Positions 18,790 through 30,685 are shown, counted from the stretch's first letter. The stretch: 64,000 nucleotides of DNA from Ornithinibacillus caprae (GCF_009728145.1 NZ_WOCA01000004.1:62001-126000), one strand, 5' to 3'. Notes: generated by a model not told the origin, from the letters alone. Translations and numbers: made by a program.

Positions 18790-19890
18790 TTACTCGTTTA
18801 CGATCTCATCAATAAATAAATCTTTTTCGTCTTTTAAACTTATGATAGAATCCTGTTCGATAAGTTTAACAATAGGTCTAGTTGGGGATTTATCATCCAT
18901 AAAAACGATTTGCCCAATCATACTATTCGATAGTTTTACGGTTGTTCCAATAGAGAAGTTGGATAGTGCTTCAATAAATGTTTGAACAACTGTTAAGTCT
19001 AACTTGGTATATTGTTCTCGTTGTAATTCTTCAATTACTTTAAAAGGAGATTGTTTTTCTTTATAAATTCGGTCACTGGTCATCGCATGATATATATCAC
19101 ATACCGCTATAATCATAGCATATTGATGAATTTTATCTTTGGACAAACCAAGTGGATATCCACTACCATCTATTCGTTCATGATGCTGTAATACTGCTAA
19201 CTTAATTGCATAGGACACCGATGAATTCTGCTCTAATAGACGATACGAATACGTAGGGTGTTTAATCATCTCTGCTCTTTCTGAATGAGTTAGAGAACCA
19301 GCTTTTTTAAATAACCCTGGGCTTAGTTTTGCCATTCCAGCATCACTTAGAAAACCGGCTAGCCCAAGTTGGATCCATTCTCCTTTTTCATATCCCAATT
19401 TCTTCCCTAAAAATGCAGCTATAATAGCGACAGAGACACTATGATGATAAAAATAATCTATTTTATTTGTATATCTATGTAAGCTATATATAGCAGAGCC
19501 GATATCATCCATCCGTTCAATTAAAGGAATAACTAGATTACGTACCACTAACATATCAATCGGTGCGTTATTTCGCCAGTTATCAAAGAGTTTTTGATAA
19601 TTTTCAACTACATAGAAGTAATGCTCTTTAAATGAAAATGTAGAGATATCAATTTCTTTATGTTCCTCCATTACATGTTCTTCCTTTTTACTTTCTGGCT
19701 TAGGTATGTATACTTTACCGTCATGTAACCGTTCGGATACTTCTACTTTTTCTACTAAAAATCGTTCTAATACGTTTATATGTTTATTTGTCAACACTGT
19801 TTTTTTAGGTATTATGGGTCGGTTTGTTTTCCCTACTACATCCTTTAATAAAACACAGCCATGTACTAATTGTGAAGGACTAACTCGCAT
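18790..19890 (-). CDS. HD-GYP-like protein with a degenerate metal site
   Basis: 366 residues. The N-terminal third (about 1-85) has no recognised domain. The rest resembles HD-GYP phosphodiesterases of c-di-GMP: HHSVSVAIIAAFLG, HHERIDGSGYPLGL and DIYHAMTSDRIYKE. The key HD pair is changed to S182-D183 (GFLSDAGMAKL instead of LLHDIGK), so hydrolysis is doubtful. Related proteins with this change occur next to gyrA in other Bacillaceae, as I recall. ATG 19890 follows GGGGG by 6 nt. It is downstream of gyrA behind a long hairpin and may be a c-di-GMP binding or signalling protein. Confidence 0.82.
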   Translation of the reverse strand: MRVSPSQLVHGCVLLKDVVGKTNRPIIPKKTVLTNKHINVLERFLVEKVEVSERLHDGKVYIPKPESKKEEHVMEEHKEIDISTFSFKEHYFYVVENYQKLFDNWRNNAPIDMLVVRNLVIPLIERMDDIGSAIYSLHRYTNKIDYFYHHSVSVAIIAAFLGKKLGYEKGEWIQLGLAGFLSDAGMAKLSPGLFKKAGSLTHSERAEMIKHPTYSYRLLEQNSSVSYAIKLAVLQHHERIDGSGYPLGLSKDKIHQYAMIIAVCDIYHAMTSDRIYKEKQSPFKVIEELQREQYTKLDLTVVQTFIEALSNFSIGTTVKLSNSMIGQIVFMDDKSPTRPIVKLIEQDSIISLKDEKDLFIDEIVNE

Positions 19891-19933
19891 TTTTATCCCC
19901 CTTGTCTTTAAACTATTTTATCCCCTATGAAAT

Positions 19934-20013
19934 AAGGTGACTTATGGAAACAACAGCCACGCTATCCGTATATTTCCAGAGCGCTTTCGTCTTTGTTCCC
20001 ATTAAGTCACCTT
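19934..20013 (-). terminator. Long inverted repeat after gyrA
   Basis: The arms AAGGTGACTTAATGGGAACAA (20013-19993) and TTGTTTCCATAAGTCACCTT (19953-19934) pair over about 20 bp around a 39-nt loop that contains AGCGCT/AGCGTGG. A weak T run (TTATTTC) follows. It is probably a gyrA terminator, unusually long. Confidence 0.6.
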
Positions 20014-20026
20014 TCATTTTAATTTT

Positions 20027-22552
20027 TTATTCTTCTTGATCTTGTTCAGGTTCTATTTCTTCTGAATCAGATCCAACTGCTTCTGCTTCTTGTGCTGCTT
20101 CTACTTCTTCTATCTCTTCATCATCTTTTTCTATTTTTGCAACTGTTGCTACTTCTTCATTTTCTTGTAGTCGAATTAACCGAACACCTTGTGTATTTCT
20201 ACCTGTTTGAGAAATACCTTCTACTGGAATTCGAATTAATACTCCAGCAGCAGTTATCACCATAATATCTTCTTCACCAGTTACAGCTTTTACTGACACA
20301 ACATGTCCTGTATCATCATTTAACTTACAAGTGAAAATACCTTTACCGCCACGTTTCGTTATACGATATTGGTCTTCTGGTGTGCGTTTACCTATCCCTT
20401 TATTCGTCACGTGTAAGATCTGTAATCCTTCTTCCAATATTTCCATTGAAACTACTTCATCATCTTCACGTAGTGAAATACCTCTAACACCAGATGCAGT
20501 TCGTCCCATTGATCTTACTTGTTCTTCTGGGAAACGAATGAGATAGCCGAATTTCGTTGCAATCATGACATCTTTTGTTCCATTAGTTAATCGTACAGAT
20601 ATTAACTCATCATCTTCTCTCAATCCTAGTGCTATTAATCCACCTTTACGAATATTAGCAAATTGGGAGAGCTGTGTCCGCTTAGAGATACCTTGTTTCG
20701 TCGTAAAGAAGAAATACCAATCATCACTAAATTCATTAACAGAAATGACTGCGTTCACCCATTCTTCTTTTTCTATTTGTAATAGATTAATAATTGGAAT
20801 CCCTTTTGCTGTACGACTAAATTCTGGAATTTCATATCCTTTTACCTTGTAAACTTTTCCTTTATTTGTAAAGAAAAGAATCGTGTCATGGGTAGACGTT
20901 GATACTAAATGTTCTACAAAGTCATCATCGTTGGTTCCCATTCCTTGAATACCACGACCACCACGTTTTTGTACACGGTACGTAGAAGATGGTAATCGTT
21001 TAATATATCCTTGATGCGTTAAGGTAATAACAATATTTTCTTCTGGAATTAAATCTTCATCTTCAAAGAAATCAGCGCCACCAATTGTTATTTCTGTACG
21101 TCTTGGATCATTATATTTTTCTTTTATATCCGTTAATTCTTCACGAATAATGTCTAATACTTTTTCTTCACTTGCTAAAATTGCTTTTAATTCATCAATC
21201 AATTCAATAAGCTCTTTATATTCATTTTCAATTTTATCACGTTCTAATCCTGTTAAACGTTGTAAGCGCATATCTAAGATTGCTTGTGCTTGCTTTTCCG
21301 ATAAATTAAATCGCTCCATCAAGCCATCTCTAGCAATATCTGCAGTCTTTGAATTACGGATTAATGAAATAACTTCATCTAAATGATCAAGCGCAATTCG
21401 AAGTCCTTCTAAGATATGTGCTCTAGCTTCTGCTTTTCGTAATTCAAAAGCAGTTCTACGCTTAATAATTACCTTCTGATGCTCAAGATAATGCACTAAA
21501 CAATCTTTAATAGATAACACTTTTGGTTGTCCATCAACAAGAGCAAGTGTATTCATACCGAACGTTGTTTGCATAGCCGTAAATTTATATAAATTATTTA
21601 ATAAAACATTTGCATTAACATCACGACGTAGCTCCATTACGATTCGCATACCATTACGGTCAGACTCGTCTCGTAAATCAGTAATTCCATCAATCCGTTT
21701 ATCACGTACTAATTCAGCGATTTTTTCAATTAACTTCGCTTTATTCACTTGATATGGCAATTCTGTAACTAATATCGTTGATTTTCCATTTGCTTGTTCC
21801 TCAATATTTACTTTCGCTCGAACAGTAATAGATCCTTTACCAGTTTCATATGCCTTACGAATTCCACTTCTGCCAAGAATGATACCTGCAGTAGGAAAAT
21901 CTGGTCCTGGTAGATAGTCCTCCATTATTTCATCAATAGTAATATCAGGATTTTTACTTACAGCAAGTACTGCATCAATTGTTTCTCCAAGGTTATGTGG
22001 GGGAATATTTGTAGCCATCCCAACCGCAATACCAGATGCACCATTAACTAATAGATTTGGAAAACGAGAAGGGAACACGATTGGTTCTCTTTCCGAACCA
22101 TCGTAGTTATCTTGATAGTCAATGGTATCTTTATTAATATCTCGTAATAATTCCATCGATATTTTTGACATTTTTGCTTCTGTATAACGCATCGCAGCAG
22201 CTGAGTCGCCATCGACAGAACCGAAATTTCCATGCCCGTTAACAAGCATGTAACGATAGCTGAAGTCCTGTGCCATACGAACCATTGCTTCATAAACAGC
22301 TGAGTCACCATGTGGGTGATACTTACCGATAACTTCCCCTACAATACGAGCAGACTTTTTATAAGCCTTATCTGCATGCATACCTAGATCATTCATTGCA
22401 TATAATATTCTTCGATGTACGGGCTTCATTCCATCCCTTACATCTGGCAAGGCACGTGAGACAATAACACTCATTGCATAGTCAAGAAAGGACGTACGAA
22501 CTTCTTGACTTATATTTATTTCTTGAACACTTCGACGTTCTTGATCCGCCAT
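20027..22552 (-). CDS. gyrA: DNA gyrase subunit A
   Basis: 841 residues. The N-terminal breakage-reunion domain has catalytic Y123 ([11 protein letters not shown]). The quinolone region reads HGDSAVYE with S84 and E88, the sensitive form. The C-terminal beta-pinwheel starts with a GyrA box ([10 protein letters not shown]). An acidic tail rich in E and D ends the protein (about 800-841), as in relatives. It introduces negative supercoils as A2B2 with GyrB. ATG 22552 follows GGAGG by 8 nt. It is separated from gyrB by 440 bp of repeats, so it may have its own promoter. Confidence 0.98.
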   Translation of the reverse strand: MADQERRSVQEINISQEVRTSFLDYAMSVIVSRALPDVRDGMKPVHRRILYAMNDLGMHADKAYKKSARIVGEVIGKYHPHGDSAVYEAMVRMAQDFSYRYMLVNGHGNFGSVDGDSAAAMRYTEAKMSKISMELLRDINKDTIDYQDNYDGSEREPIVFPSRFPNLLVNGASGIAVGMATNIPPHNLGETIDAVLAVSKNPDITIDEIMEDYLPGPDFPTAGIILGRSGIRKAYETGKGSITVRAKVNIEEQANGKSTILVTELPYQVNKAKLIEKIAELVRDKRIDGITDLRDESDRNGMRIVMELRRDVNANVLLNNLYKFTAMQTTFGMNTLALVDGQPKVLSIKDCLVHYLEHQKVIIKRRTAFELRKAEARAHILEGLRIALDHLDEVISLIRNSKTADIARDGLMERFNLSEKQAQAILDMRLQRLTGLERDKIENEYKELIELIDELKAILASEEKVLDIIREELTDIKEKYNDPRRTEITIGGADFFEDEDLIPEENIVITLTHQGYIKRLPSSTYRVQKRGGRGIQGMGTNDDDFVEHLVSTSTHDTILFFTNKGKVYKVKGYEIPEFSRTAKGIPIINLLQIEKEEWVNAVISVNEFSDDWYFFFTTKQGISKRTQLSQFANIRKGGLIALGLREDDELISVRLTNGTKDVMIATKFGYLIRFPEEQVRSMGRTASGVRGISLREDDEVVSMEILEEGLQILHVTNKGIGKRTPEDQYRITKRGGKGIFTCKLNDDTGHVVSVKAVTGEEDIMVITAAGVLIRIPVEGISQTGRNTQGVRLIRLQENEEVATVAKIEKDDEEIEEVEAAQEAEAVGSDSEEIEPEQDQEE

Positions 22553-22570
22553 TAATTAAACCTCCTATTA

Positions 22571-22693
22571 AGAAAAGCGTAAGCGCACGGTTAGCGACGT
22601 ACGGAGGTGAGGGAAAACTTACACCTACATAAAAGGTAATATAGTATCTCCCATGTAGTACCTTCGCTAATCGCTAGGCGCCGGAGCTAGACA
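22571..22693 (+). repeat. Intergenic repeat F (AAAAGCGNAAGC...GGAGCTAGAC), copy F1
   Basis: It starts AGAAAAGCGTAAGCGC, continues GGTTAGCGACGTACGGAGG, and ends TTCGCTAATCGCTAGGCGCC and GGAGCTAGAC. The two ends (TTAGCGA and TCGCTAA) are inverted. A longer, reversed relative is at 38001-38199. Confidence 0.65.
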
Positions 22694-22790
22694 TGGCTGT
22701 TCCGTTTATCAATGGAACATGGCCAAAATTTATATATCTTAAACTCAAAAATAAAGTACAGTCCAAAACTGCCATCTTTAGAACACTTGG

Positions 22791-22850
22791 CTTTTTCAAA
22801 GCCTTAATTGCGCGTATGAAGCATAAGAAAGCTTAGACTTTCTTATCTGC
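22791..22850 (+). repeat. Hairpin repeat R, copy R3
   Basis: CTTGGCTTTTTCAAAGCC is followed by AATTGCGCGTATGAAGCATA and the stem AAGAAAGCTTAGACTTTCTTATCTGC. Same layout as R2. Confidence 0.6.
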
Positions 22851-22883
22851 TAAAAAACTCTCATAAATGGCAAAGTCATTAGA

Positions 22884-22989
22884 TAAAGTGAAACTTCATT
22901 CAGTGGGGGTTTTCTTCATCCCCCACTTATCCTTATTCACTTCAAAGTCTTGAATTGGGGGTCTTACTGCCCGTTACATGCGGGATAAA
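22884..22989 (-). repeat. IS200/IS605-type right-end-like remnant, copy B
   Basis: Read on the minus strand it starts TTTATCCCGCATGTAACGGG and ends CCCCCACTGAATGAAG then TTTCACTTTAT. It lacks the 46-nt internal part of copy A but keeps the central hairpin. It abuts the gyrB stop codon. Confidence 0.7.
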
Positions 22990-22992
22990 ATT

Positions 22993-24921
<1,929 letters not shown>

Positions 24922-24939
24922 CTACATTCCTTTTGCGAT

Positions 24940-25218
24940 TTATTCAAGCTCAAGCTCTTCAGAATAATCATCGAGCTTGCTTATTGTCGATATCATACTT
25001 GCACGTTTCTTTAGTGTCGTAATAGACAACGTACTTAAATAAATATTATTATTTGTTATCACAACGGACTTAACATCCTCAGATGGCCCAACAATATCTT
25101 TTTCTTTATTAGTCATCAGCTCTTCCATGATCGAAGAAGAAGAGACAACGCTTTGGTCAATGATCGTAATAATATCATCAGATCTAATGACATTATCATT
25201 TCCAATATGAATAAACAT
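24940..25218 (-). CDS. remB: Extracellular matrix regulatory protein RemB (YaaB)
   Basis: 92 residues beginning MFIHIGNDNVIRSDDIITIID, the RemB/DUF370-like pattern, with a charged C-terminus. B. subtilis RemB promotes matrix gene expression and sits in the same recF-gyrB gap. ATG 25218 follows AAGGA and starts 1 nt after the recF stop, so the two are translationally close. Confidence 0.92.
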   Translation of the reverse strand: MFIHIGNDNVIRSDDIITIIDQSVVSSSSIMEELMTNKEKDIVGPSEDVKSVVITNNNIYLSTLSITTLKKRASMISTISKLDDYSEELELE

Positions 25219-25219
25219 T

Positions 25220-26338
25220 TTATCCTTCCACCTTCCTTACATTCCCATTTGTAACACTAAACAGTTCTGCCTTATTTAATGTTTCATGGTTAATACCATC
25301 TACGCTAGTGGTGGATACAAATGTTTGAACTTTGCCTTGAATCGTATTTAATAAATGGGATTGTCTAAAATCATCTAATTCACTTAACACATCATCAAGT
25401 AAAAGAATTGGGTATTCACCAACCTCGTTATAAATCAATTCTATTTCAGCGAGCTTAACAGATAATGCTGTTGTTCGTTGTTGTCCTTGTGAACCGTACG
25501 TCTGAACATCCTTACCATTGACATAGAAAATTAAATCATCACGATGCGGTCCAATTAAAGTTGTTCCCCGTTCAATTTCCTTAGTTTCCACTTCATGGAA
25601 TTTTTCTAAGTAGATAGCTTCTATTTTCTCCTTATTTGCGCCTTCTAATACTTCAATTGTAGGAGAATACTTTATTTCAAGCTTTTCTAGCTCACGACTA
25701 ATTCCATGGTGAATAGGGCTTGCCCATTTACGAAGAAGTTCTAAGAAAACAAATCTTCTTTCTAATATGGTTGATGCATGTTCAACTAATTGCTCTGTCA
25801 TAACACGTATCATTGTACGATCTTCTTTTTTGTATTGCATTTGCTTCAAAAGATGATTTCGTTGTTTTAATACTTTTTGATATTGACCAAGATGATAAAT
25901 ATATGTTGGTTGAATCTGTCCTAGTTCCATATCTATAAACCGTCTACGCACCTGTGGAGATCCTTTCACTAAGGACAAATCTTCAGGGGCAAACATAACT
26001 ACATTTAACGAACCAATGTAGTCACTTAACCTTTTTTGTTCCAACCGATTAAGCTTTGCTTTTTTTCCTTTTGTTGAAATGACAATTTCCAGGGGAAACG
26101 TTTGATTTCGCTTCGTTATACTACCTTCTATTTTAGCATAATCTGTTTCCCATTTTATCAGCTCTTTTTCTCGAGGTGTTCGATGAGATTTGGTAAATGC
26201 TAAAAGATAGATAGCTTCCATCAAATTTGTTTTCCCCTGTGCGTTCTCCCCTATAATGACATTTACCTTATCATCGAAGGAAATATCCAACTGATCGTAG
26301 TTACGGTAATTTCTTAATTTTAAACTTTCAATATGCAT
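25220..26338 (-). CDS. recF: DNA recombination/repair ATPase RecF
   Basis: 372 residues, ABC-type SMC-like ATPase. Walker [10 protein letters not shown] (about 30-38), signature [19 protein letters not shown] and Walker [14 protein letters not shown]. It loads RecA with RecO and RecR at ssDNA gaps. ATG 26338 follows GAGG by 7 nt. It belongs to the dnaN-recF-gyrB gene run. Confidence 0.97.
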   Translation of the reverse strand: MHIESLKLRNYRNYDQLDISFDDKVNVIIGENAQGKTNLMEAIYLLAFTKSHRTPREKELIKWETDYAKIEGSITKRNQTFPLEIVISTKGKKAKLNRLEQKRLSDYIGSLNVVMFAPEDLSLVKGSPQVRRRFIDMELGQIQPTYIYHLGQYQKVLKQRNHLLKQMQYKKEDRTMIRVMTEQLVEHASTILERRFVFLELLRKWASPIHHGISRELEKLEIKYSPTIEVLEGANKEKIEAIYLEKFHEVETKEIERGTTLIGPHRDDLIFYVNGKDVQTYGSQGQQRTTALSVKLAEIELIYNEVGEYPILLLDDVLSELDDFRQSHLLNTIQGKVQTFVSTTSVDGINHETLNKAELFSVTNGNVRKVEG

Positions 26339-26395
26339 GCAAATTCCTCATTTACACGGAAAACTTTTCCGTTAAAATCGACATAATATACTTGG

Positions 26396-26620
26396 TTATT
26401 CTCCCTTTTTCATCGCAATATAGGATCCTACCCCTTCTATTTCCACAACATCTCCAGGATATATTTTCCTTCCACGACGATGATCTAACTCTCCGTTTAC
26501 TATTGCTCCTTGGTCTTGGAGAAAAGCCTTAACCATTCCACCAGAATCCAAAACATTAGCAAGCTTTACAAATTGCCCTAATGTTATATAGTCGGTGTTA
26601 ATTTCAATTTTTTCATGCAT
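26396..26620 (-). CDS. yaaA: S4-domain RNA-binding protein YaaA
   Basis: 74 residues, a single S4 domain: ITLGQFVKLANVLDSGGMVKAFLQ, then VNGELDHRRGRKIYPGDVVEI. In B. subtilis YaaA takes part in 50S ribosome assembly. ATG 26620 aligns with the B. subtilis start, and GGTGAT 4-6 nt upstream is the site; TTG 26632 and GTG 26629 are weaker. It is the first gene after dnaN, separated from it by 384 bp of repeat and terminator. Confidence 0.93.
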   Translation of the reverse strand: MHEKIEINTDYITLGQFVKLANVLDSGGMVKAFLQDQGAIVNGELDHRRGRKIYPGDVVEIEGVGSYIAMKKGE

Positions 26621-26839
26621 TTTTATCACCAAATTTCCTTGATAGGGTTCAGAAGTTCATATATATATTTTACTAAAGTTTTTAGGTTTAGGAAAGGAAA
26701 CATACTATAATTATATAAAAAGCCCTTATATACGCTTAAAATGAATAATTTTAGGAACCCATGATTTGGATTAACTCTAAAATGTATATGTTTCGGAATA
26801 AAAGATACAATTTAGATTGTGGAACACAATCCAAACGAA

Positions 26840-26935
26840 GGAAATACACGTAGACTCCTGCGGGAAAGCGAAGTGTATTTCCATAGCGGTATAAATGCCA
26901 CCAACCACTATTTCAAGAAACTGCGCATTCATTAC
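26840..26935. repeat. Short copy of the GC-rich palindrome of the MITE-like family (M3)
   Basis: GGAAATACACGTAGACTCC and CGAAGTGTATTTCC bracket CTGCGGGAAAG, a minimal version of the M1/M2 palindrome. The flank AGCGGTATAAATGCCACCAACC and right-end-like AAACTGCGCATTCATTAC follow. The rest of the 26640-26949 stretch shows nothing else recognised. Confidence 0.6.
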
Positions 26936-26949
26936 TTTCCATGTCATAA

Positions 26950-26987
26950 ATAAGAGCTCTTATCATTCGTAAAATAAGAGCTCTTAT
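26950..26987 (-). terminator. Twin-palindrome terminator after dnaN
   Basis: The 14-bp palindrome ATAAGAGCTCTTAT occurs twice, 10 bp apart, so the copies can pair with each other or each fold alone. It lies 18 bp past the dnaN stop codon. Confidence 0.65.
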
Positions 26988-27004
26988 GGAATCACTTTTT
27001 AGTT

Positions 27005-28141
27005 TTAATACGTTCTTACAGGAAGAATTAACTGTAAAATAGACTCATCATTTAAAGGACGTATAATAAACGGTCTCATTGCGCCAGTGAAATTAATTTT
27101 CACCTCATCTACTTCCACCGCTTTTAAAGCATCTAACATATATTTTGAACTAAAGGAGATTTTTAATTCTTCACCTTCAAAGGATTGTACGGTAATTTCC
27201 TCTGTTACTCGACCAACTTCCGGTGAATTACTTGAAATTTCAACAACATTATTATCCATGGTTGTTAAACGAACAACATTATTATGTTCTTCTTTTGCAA
27301 GCAAAGAAGCACGATCAATTGTATTGAGTAATTCTTTTGTATTTACTTGAATTGTTGTTTTACTTTGCTCTGGAATTAATCTAGATGTTTCAGGATAATT
27401 TCCGTCTAAAATACGTGATAGAAAAATTAAATGCTTTGTTCTAAATAATATTTGATTATTCGTTACGCTAATTTCTACTGTTTCTTCGGTATCATCGAGT
27501 ATTTTATTTAACTCATTTAAGCTCTTTCCTGGAATAACAACACTTAGATCACTAATATTATCTGCTTTTACTGTTACTTCACGTGATGCTAAGCGGTGAC
27601 TATCTGTAGCAGTAAAGCTTAATTGACCATTATTTAATTTAACATTTACCCCAGTTAATATAGGTCTTGTCTCCATTGTAGATACAGCAAATACAGTTTG
27701 CTTGATTAAGCTTTTTAGAATATCAATAGGCATTTCAAAACTATCATCAGTTTGTAGTTTTGGGAGATGTGGATACTCTTCTGCATCTTGTCCGTTTAAA
27801 TTAAACTCTGCTTTACCAGATCGAATGGTAACTTTTAAGTTTTCGTCTACTTCAAACTCTACTGTTTGTTCTGGTAGTTTTTTTACAATATCCGGGAAAT
27901 ACTTAGCCTGAAGAACAATACTACCTTCTTCAATATTCTCTACATTTACAATTCCATCTTCTTCAGCAGGAATATAAGATTCAATAGATATATCTGAATT
28001 GCTACCAGTTAACGTAATTCCATGTTGTTTAACTTCAATTTTCATTCCAGTTAAAATTGGAATTGCTGTTCTACTAGATATTGCTTTCATTACATCTTGA
28101 ACACTTGCGATTAATTGATTACGTTGAATTATAAATTTCAT
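27005..28141 (-). CDS. dnaN: DNA polymerase III sliding clamp
   Basis: 378 residues, three-repeat beta-clamp ending FIIRPLNDESILQLILPVRTY. It encircles DNA and tethers PolC and DnaE, and is the docking partner of many replication and repair proteins. ATG 28141 follows GGAGG by 6 nt; the TTG one codon earlier is too close. It lies 185 bp after dnaA, across the second half of oriC. Confidence 0.98.
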   Translation of the reverse strand: MKFIIQRNQLIASVQDVMKAISSRTAIPILTGMKIEVKQHGITLTGSNSDISIESYIPAEEDGIVNVENIEEGSIVLQAKYFPDIVKKLPEQTVEFEVDENLKVTIRSGKAEFNLNGQDAEEYPHLPKLQTDDSFEMPIDILKSLIKQTVFAVSTMETRPILTGVNVKLNNGQLSFTATDSHRLASREVTVKADNISDLSVVIPGKSLNELNKILDDTEETVEISVTNNQILFRTKHLIFLSRILDGNYPETSRLIPEQSKTTIQVNTKELLNTIDRASLLAKEEHNNVVRLTTMDNNVVEISSNSPEVGRVTEEITVQSFEGEELKISFSSKYMLDALKAVEVDEVKINFTGAMRPFIIRPLNDESILQLILPVRTY

Positions 28142-28159
28142 CAAAATCCTCCTATGTGG

Positions 28160-28325
28160 AAGTTATATATATTTATTTTTATTAATAAAAAAATAGTAAT
28201 AATAATAATAGGGCCTGTGATTATGTGGATAAGTATAAAAACACTTTATGAAACAAGGTTATCCACATGTGCATAAACTGTTCATAAGGTTGTACCTCTT
28301 ATTCACGTTATTCACATGTGGACAG
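28160..28325. other. oriC, dnaA-dnaN side: DNA unwinding element, DnaA-trios and DnaA boxes
   Basis: DnaA boxes are TTATCCACA at 28259-28267 and, reversed, 28224-28232; TTATTCACA at 28308-28316 and TTATTCACG at 28299-28307 are one and two mismatches off. Next to the reversed box lies GGGCC (28210-28214), then TATTATTATTATTACTATT on the minus strand (28211-28193), the pattern of DnaA-trios, and an A+T stretch (28160-28192). This mirrors the B. subtilis unwinding site. Confidence 0.88.
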
Positions 28326-28326
28326 A

Positions 28327-29673
28327 TTAAATGGATTTAATTTGTTCTTTGATTTCATCTATTTCCTTACTAAGGAGCGTATCTTTTTCCATCATTTTAG
28401 ATACTTTTTCATGAGCATGAATAACAGTAGTATGATCGCGGCCACCGAATTCTTCTCCGATTTTAGGAAGAGAGAAATCCGTCATTTCACGAGAAAGATA
28501 CATAGCTATTTGCCTTGGGAATGCAATTGACTTTGTTCTTTTCTTTGCCAGAAAATCATCAATCTTTACATTATATTTTTCTCCGACTACTTCCATTATG
28601 CCTTTAATGGTTACGACCTTTGGCTTGCTACTTGGAATAATATCCTTTAATGCGTCAGCAGCTAGTGCTGCATCAATATCTTTATTAACTAATGAAGAGT
28701 ATGCTACGACACGGATCAATGCACCTTCAAGCTCACGAATATTTGTATCTATTTGGTTGGCAATATAGAGCATAACTTCGTTAGGAATATCTAGTCCTTC
28801 TGCTTTTGCTTTTTTTGTTAAAATAGCAATTCGCGTTTCTAAATCAGGTGGAGTAATATCTGTAATTAATCCCCATTCAAAACGTGAGCGGAGTCGATCC
28901 TCAAGAGTTGGAATTTCTTTTGGAGGTCGGTCACTAGATATGATGATTTGTTTATTTTCCTCATGAAGCGCATTAAAGGTATGGAAAAATTCCTCCTGTG
29001 TTGATTCTTTACCAGCAATGAATTGAATATCATCTATTAGCAGGATATCAACATTTCTGTATTTATTTCTAAAATTAATGGTTTTATTATCCATGATTGC
29101 ATTAATAAACTCATTGGTAAATTTCTCAGATGATAAGTAAACCACTTTTGCATCTTTTTTATGTTCCCTAACATAATGACCAATCGCATGCATCAGGTGG
29201 GTTTTTCCTAAACCAACTCCACCATAAATGAATAATGGATTATATGCTTTAGCAGGAGCTTCTGCAACAGCTAGTGATGCAGCATGTGCAAAACGGTTAC
29301 CGGATCCAATGACAAATGTATCAAATGTATATTTTGGATTAAGCATCGTTTTAGCAGTATCCTGTTGGTCATCATTAACCCGAGTTACTTTTTTTGGCTC
29401 GGGATTCACTTCTTCTTCATGAATGGAATCAGGAATAATAAATTTAATGGTTAGATTGGCACCTGTAATTTCTTCAAGAATGGTTGAAATTAATTGAGTA
29501 TATTGTTCCTCTAACCAGTCTCTAGCGAATTCATTAGGGGCACTAATGGTAATCGTATTTCCCTCTAGTGATTCTGCCTTCGTATTTTTTAACCATGTTT
29601 CAAAACTTGGTTTGCTAATTTTTTCTTCAATCTTTTTGAGTGTTGCGTCCCACAAATCACCGATGTTTTCCAA
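28327..29673 (-). CDS. dnaA: Chromosomal replication initiator DnaA
   Basis: 448 residues. Domain I ([28 protein letters not shown]), a short linker, AAA+ domain III with Walker [10 protein letters not shown] and Walker [10 protein letters not shown], and DNA-binding domain IV with [14 protein letters not shown]. It melts oriC and loads the helicase DnaC here (DnaB of other bacteria). Start is TTG 29673, 8 nt after GAGGGGTG. It is flanked on both sides by DnaA boxes, giving a bipartite origin and likely autoregulation. Confidence 0.98.
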   Translation of the reverse strand: MENIGDLWDATLKKIEEKISKPSFETWLKNTKAESLEGNTITISAPNEFARDWLEEQYTQLISTILEEITGANLTIKFIIPDSIHEEEVNPEPKKVTRVNDDQQDTAKTMLNPKYTFDTFVIGSGNRFAHAASLAVAEAPAKAYNPLFIYGGVGLGKTHLMHAIGHYVREHKKDAKVVYLSSEKFTNEFINAIMDNKTINFRNKYRNVDILLIDDIQFIAGKESTQEEFFHTFNALHEENKQIIISSDRPPKEIPTLEDRLRSRFEWGLITDITPPDLETRIAILTKKAKAEGLDIPNEVMLYIANQIDTNIRELEGALIRVVAYSSLVNKDIDAALAADALKDIIPSSKPKVVTIKGIMEVVGEKYNVKIDDFLAKKRTKSIAFPRQIAMYLSREMTDFSLPKIGEEFGGRDHTTVIHAHEKVSKMMEKDTLLSKEIDEIKEQIKSI

Positions 29674-29899
29674 GCTGGTTTCACCCCTCTCACAATAATT
29701 TTCAAAAATGTAATCATAATAATGAATAGATATAAATAATATAGAAATAGTTCGTCCATAGAAAAAAAAAGACGAAAAAAACCTATCTTATATTCTTCTT
29801 GTAAGCTTGATCAATAGAAATAAAGATAGAAAGCTACATGTTATTTTGCTTTTTTCTATTAAAAAGTAATGTGGATATCAAATATAGGTATAGAAAAAG

Positions 29900-30210
29900 A
29901 AGCATGGAGTTATCATCATTATCCACATTTATGTTAATAAGTACATAAACAAGGGTGTGAATGAATGTCCACAGGTTATCCACATTCTGTGTATAACTAT
30001 TATAGCTGAATTATTTACTAACATGTTAAAACACAATAATAATAACAAAAAAAACCTTGATCTGCAATGTTTTTTCGACACTTATCCACAAATTCCACCT
30101 ATTGTAGACAAGATCTATCCACACTACTATATTTTGTGATTATCTTGTAGATAGGGATTGTGGATAATGAAAAACGAGAAAAAAATTAAGAACAAAGGGT
30201 TGTGGATAAG
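29900..30210. other. oriC, dnaA-rpmH side: cluster of DnaA boxes
   Basis: Perfect TTATCCACA boxes at 29919-29927, 29976-29984 and 30082-30090, and reversed at 30159-30167 and 30201-30209. Near-matches are TTATACACA (reversed, 29988-29996) and CTATCCACA (30115-30123). No gene is present between dnaA and rpmH. This corresponds to the upstream box clusters of the B. subtilis origin. Confidence 0.92.
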
Positions 30211-30227
30211 AAAAATTAAAGTAGAAG

Positions 30228-30257
30228 TTGACAGATTGGGGCGGTTTTAAGTATAAT
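30228..30257 (+). promoter_or_regulatory. rpmH promoter (sigma-A type)
   Basis: TTGACA (30228-30233), an 18-bp spacer and TATAAT (30252-30257). The leader to rpmH is about 155 nt and contains hairpin repeat R6. A DnaA box ends 18 bp upstream. Confidence 0.85.
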
Positions 30258-30302
30258 TACAAAGACTGTCTAATGGATAGACGTTTTATTTGACAGATAT
30301 GA

Positions 30303-30345
30303 ATATAAAAACTTTCATATCCTGCATAAGTGCAATAGGCTAACC
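30303..30345 (-). repeat. Hairpin repeat R, copy R6, within the rpmH leader
   Basis: On the minus strand: TTAGCC then ATTGCACTTATGCAGGATA, ATGAAAGTTTTTAT. This is the core of the family without the second arm. It lies between the -10 box and the rpmH start. Confidence 0.6.
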
Positions 30346-30418
30346 GTCATAAAAGTTGGCGTATGCCAGTTTTTAAAATTTGGATATTTAAGTGTTCCTT
30401 TTGGGAGGTGCAAGATAA

Positions 30419-30551
<133 letters not shown>

Positions 30552-30553
<2 letters not shown>

Positions 30554-30582
30554 GCCGCTGAAATAATCAGTGGTCTTTTTTA
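30552..30582 (+). terminator. Terminator/attenuator after rpmH
   Basis: GGCCGCTGA and TCAGTGGTC pair around AATAA and TTTTTT follows. It overlaps the rpmH stop codon. Confidence 0.8.
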
Positions 30583-30593
30583 CGAATAAGATT

Positions 30594-30651
30594 GTAAGCA
30601 GTGGTTTAAAATGGGAGATAGTAGGTTTGGATCCCAGCTGCTTACTTTTTT
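30594..30651 (+). terminator. Second terminator-like hairpin before rnpA
   Basis: GTAAGCAG and CTGCTTAC form an outer stem, TGGGA and TCCCA an inner one, and TTTTTT follows. It lies 34 bp before the rnpA ATG. Confidence 0.75.
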
Positions 30652-30685
30652 ACATACTGGTGATAGCATAAGGTGATTGATATAA

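Noticed and set aside
29957-30139. A 60-codon frame in oriC
   Set aside because: It consists of DnaA boxes and A+T-rich sequence and has no plausible ribosome site or conserved content.
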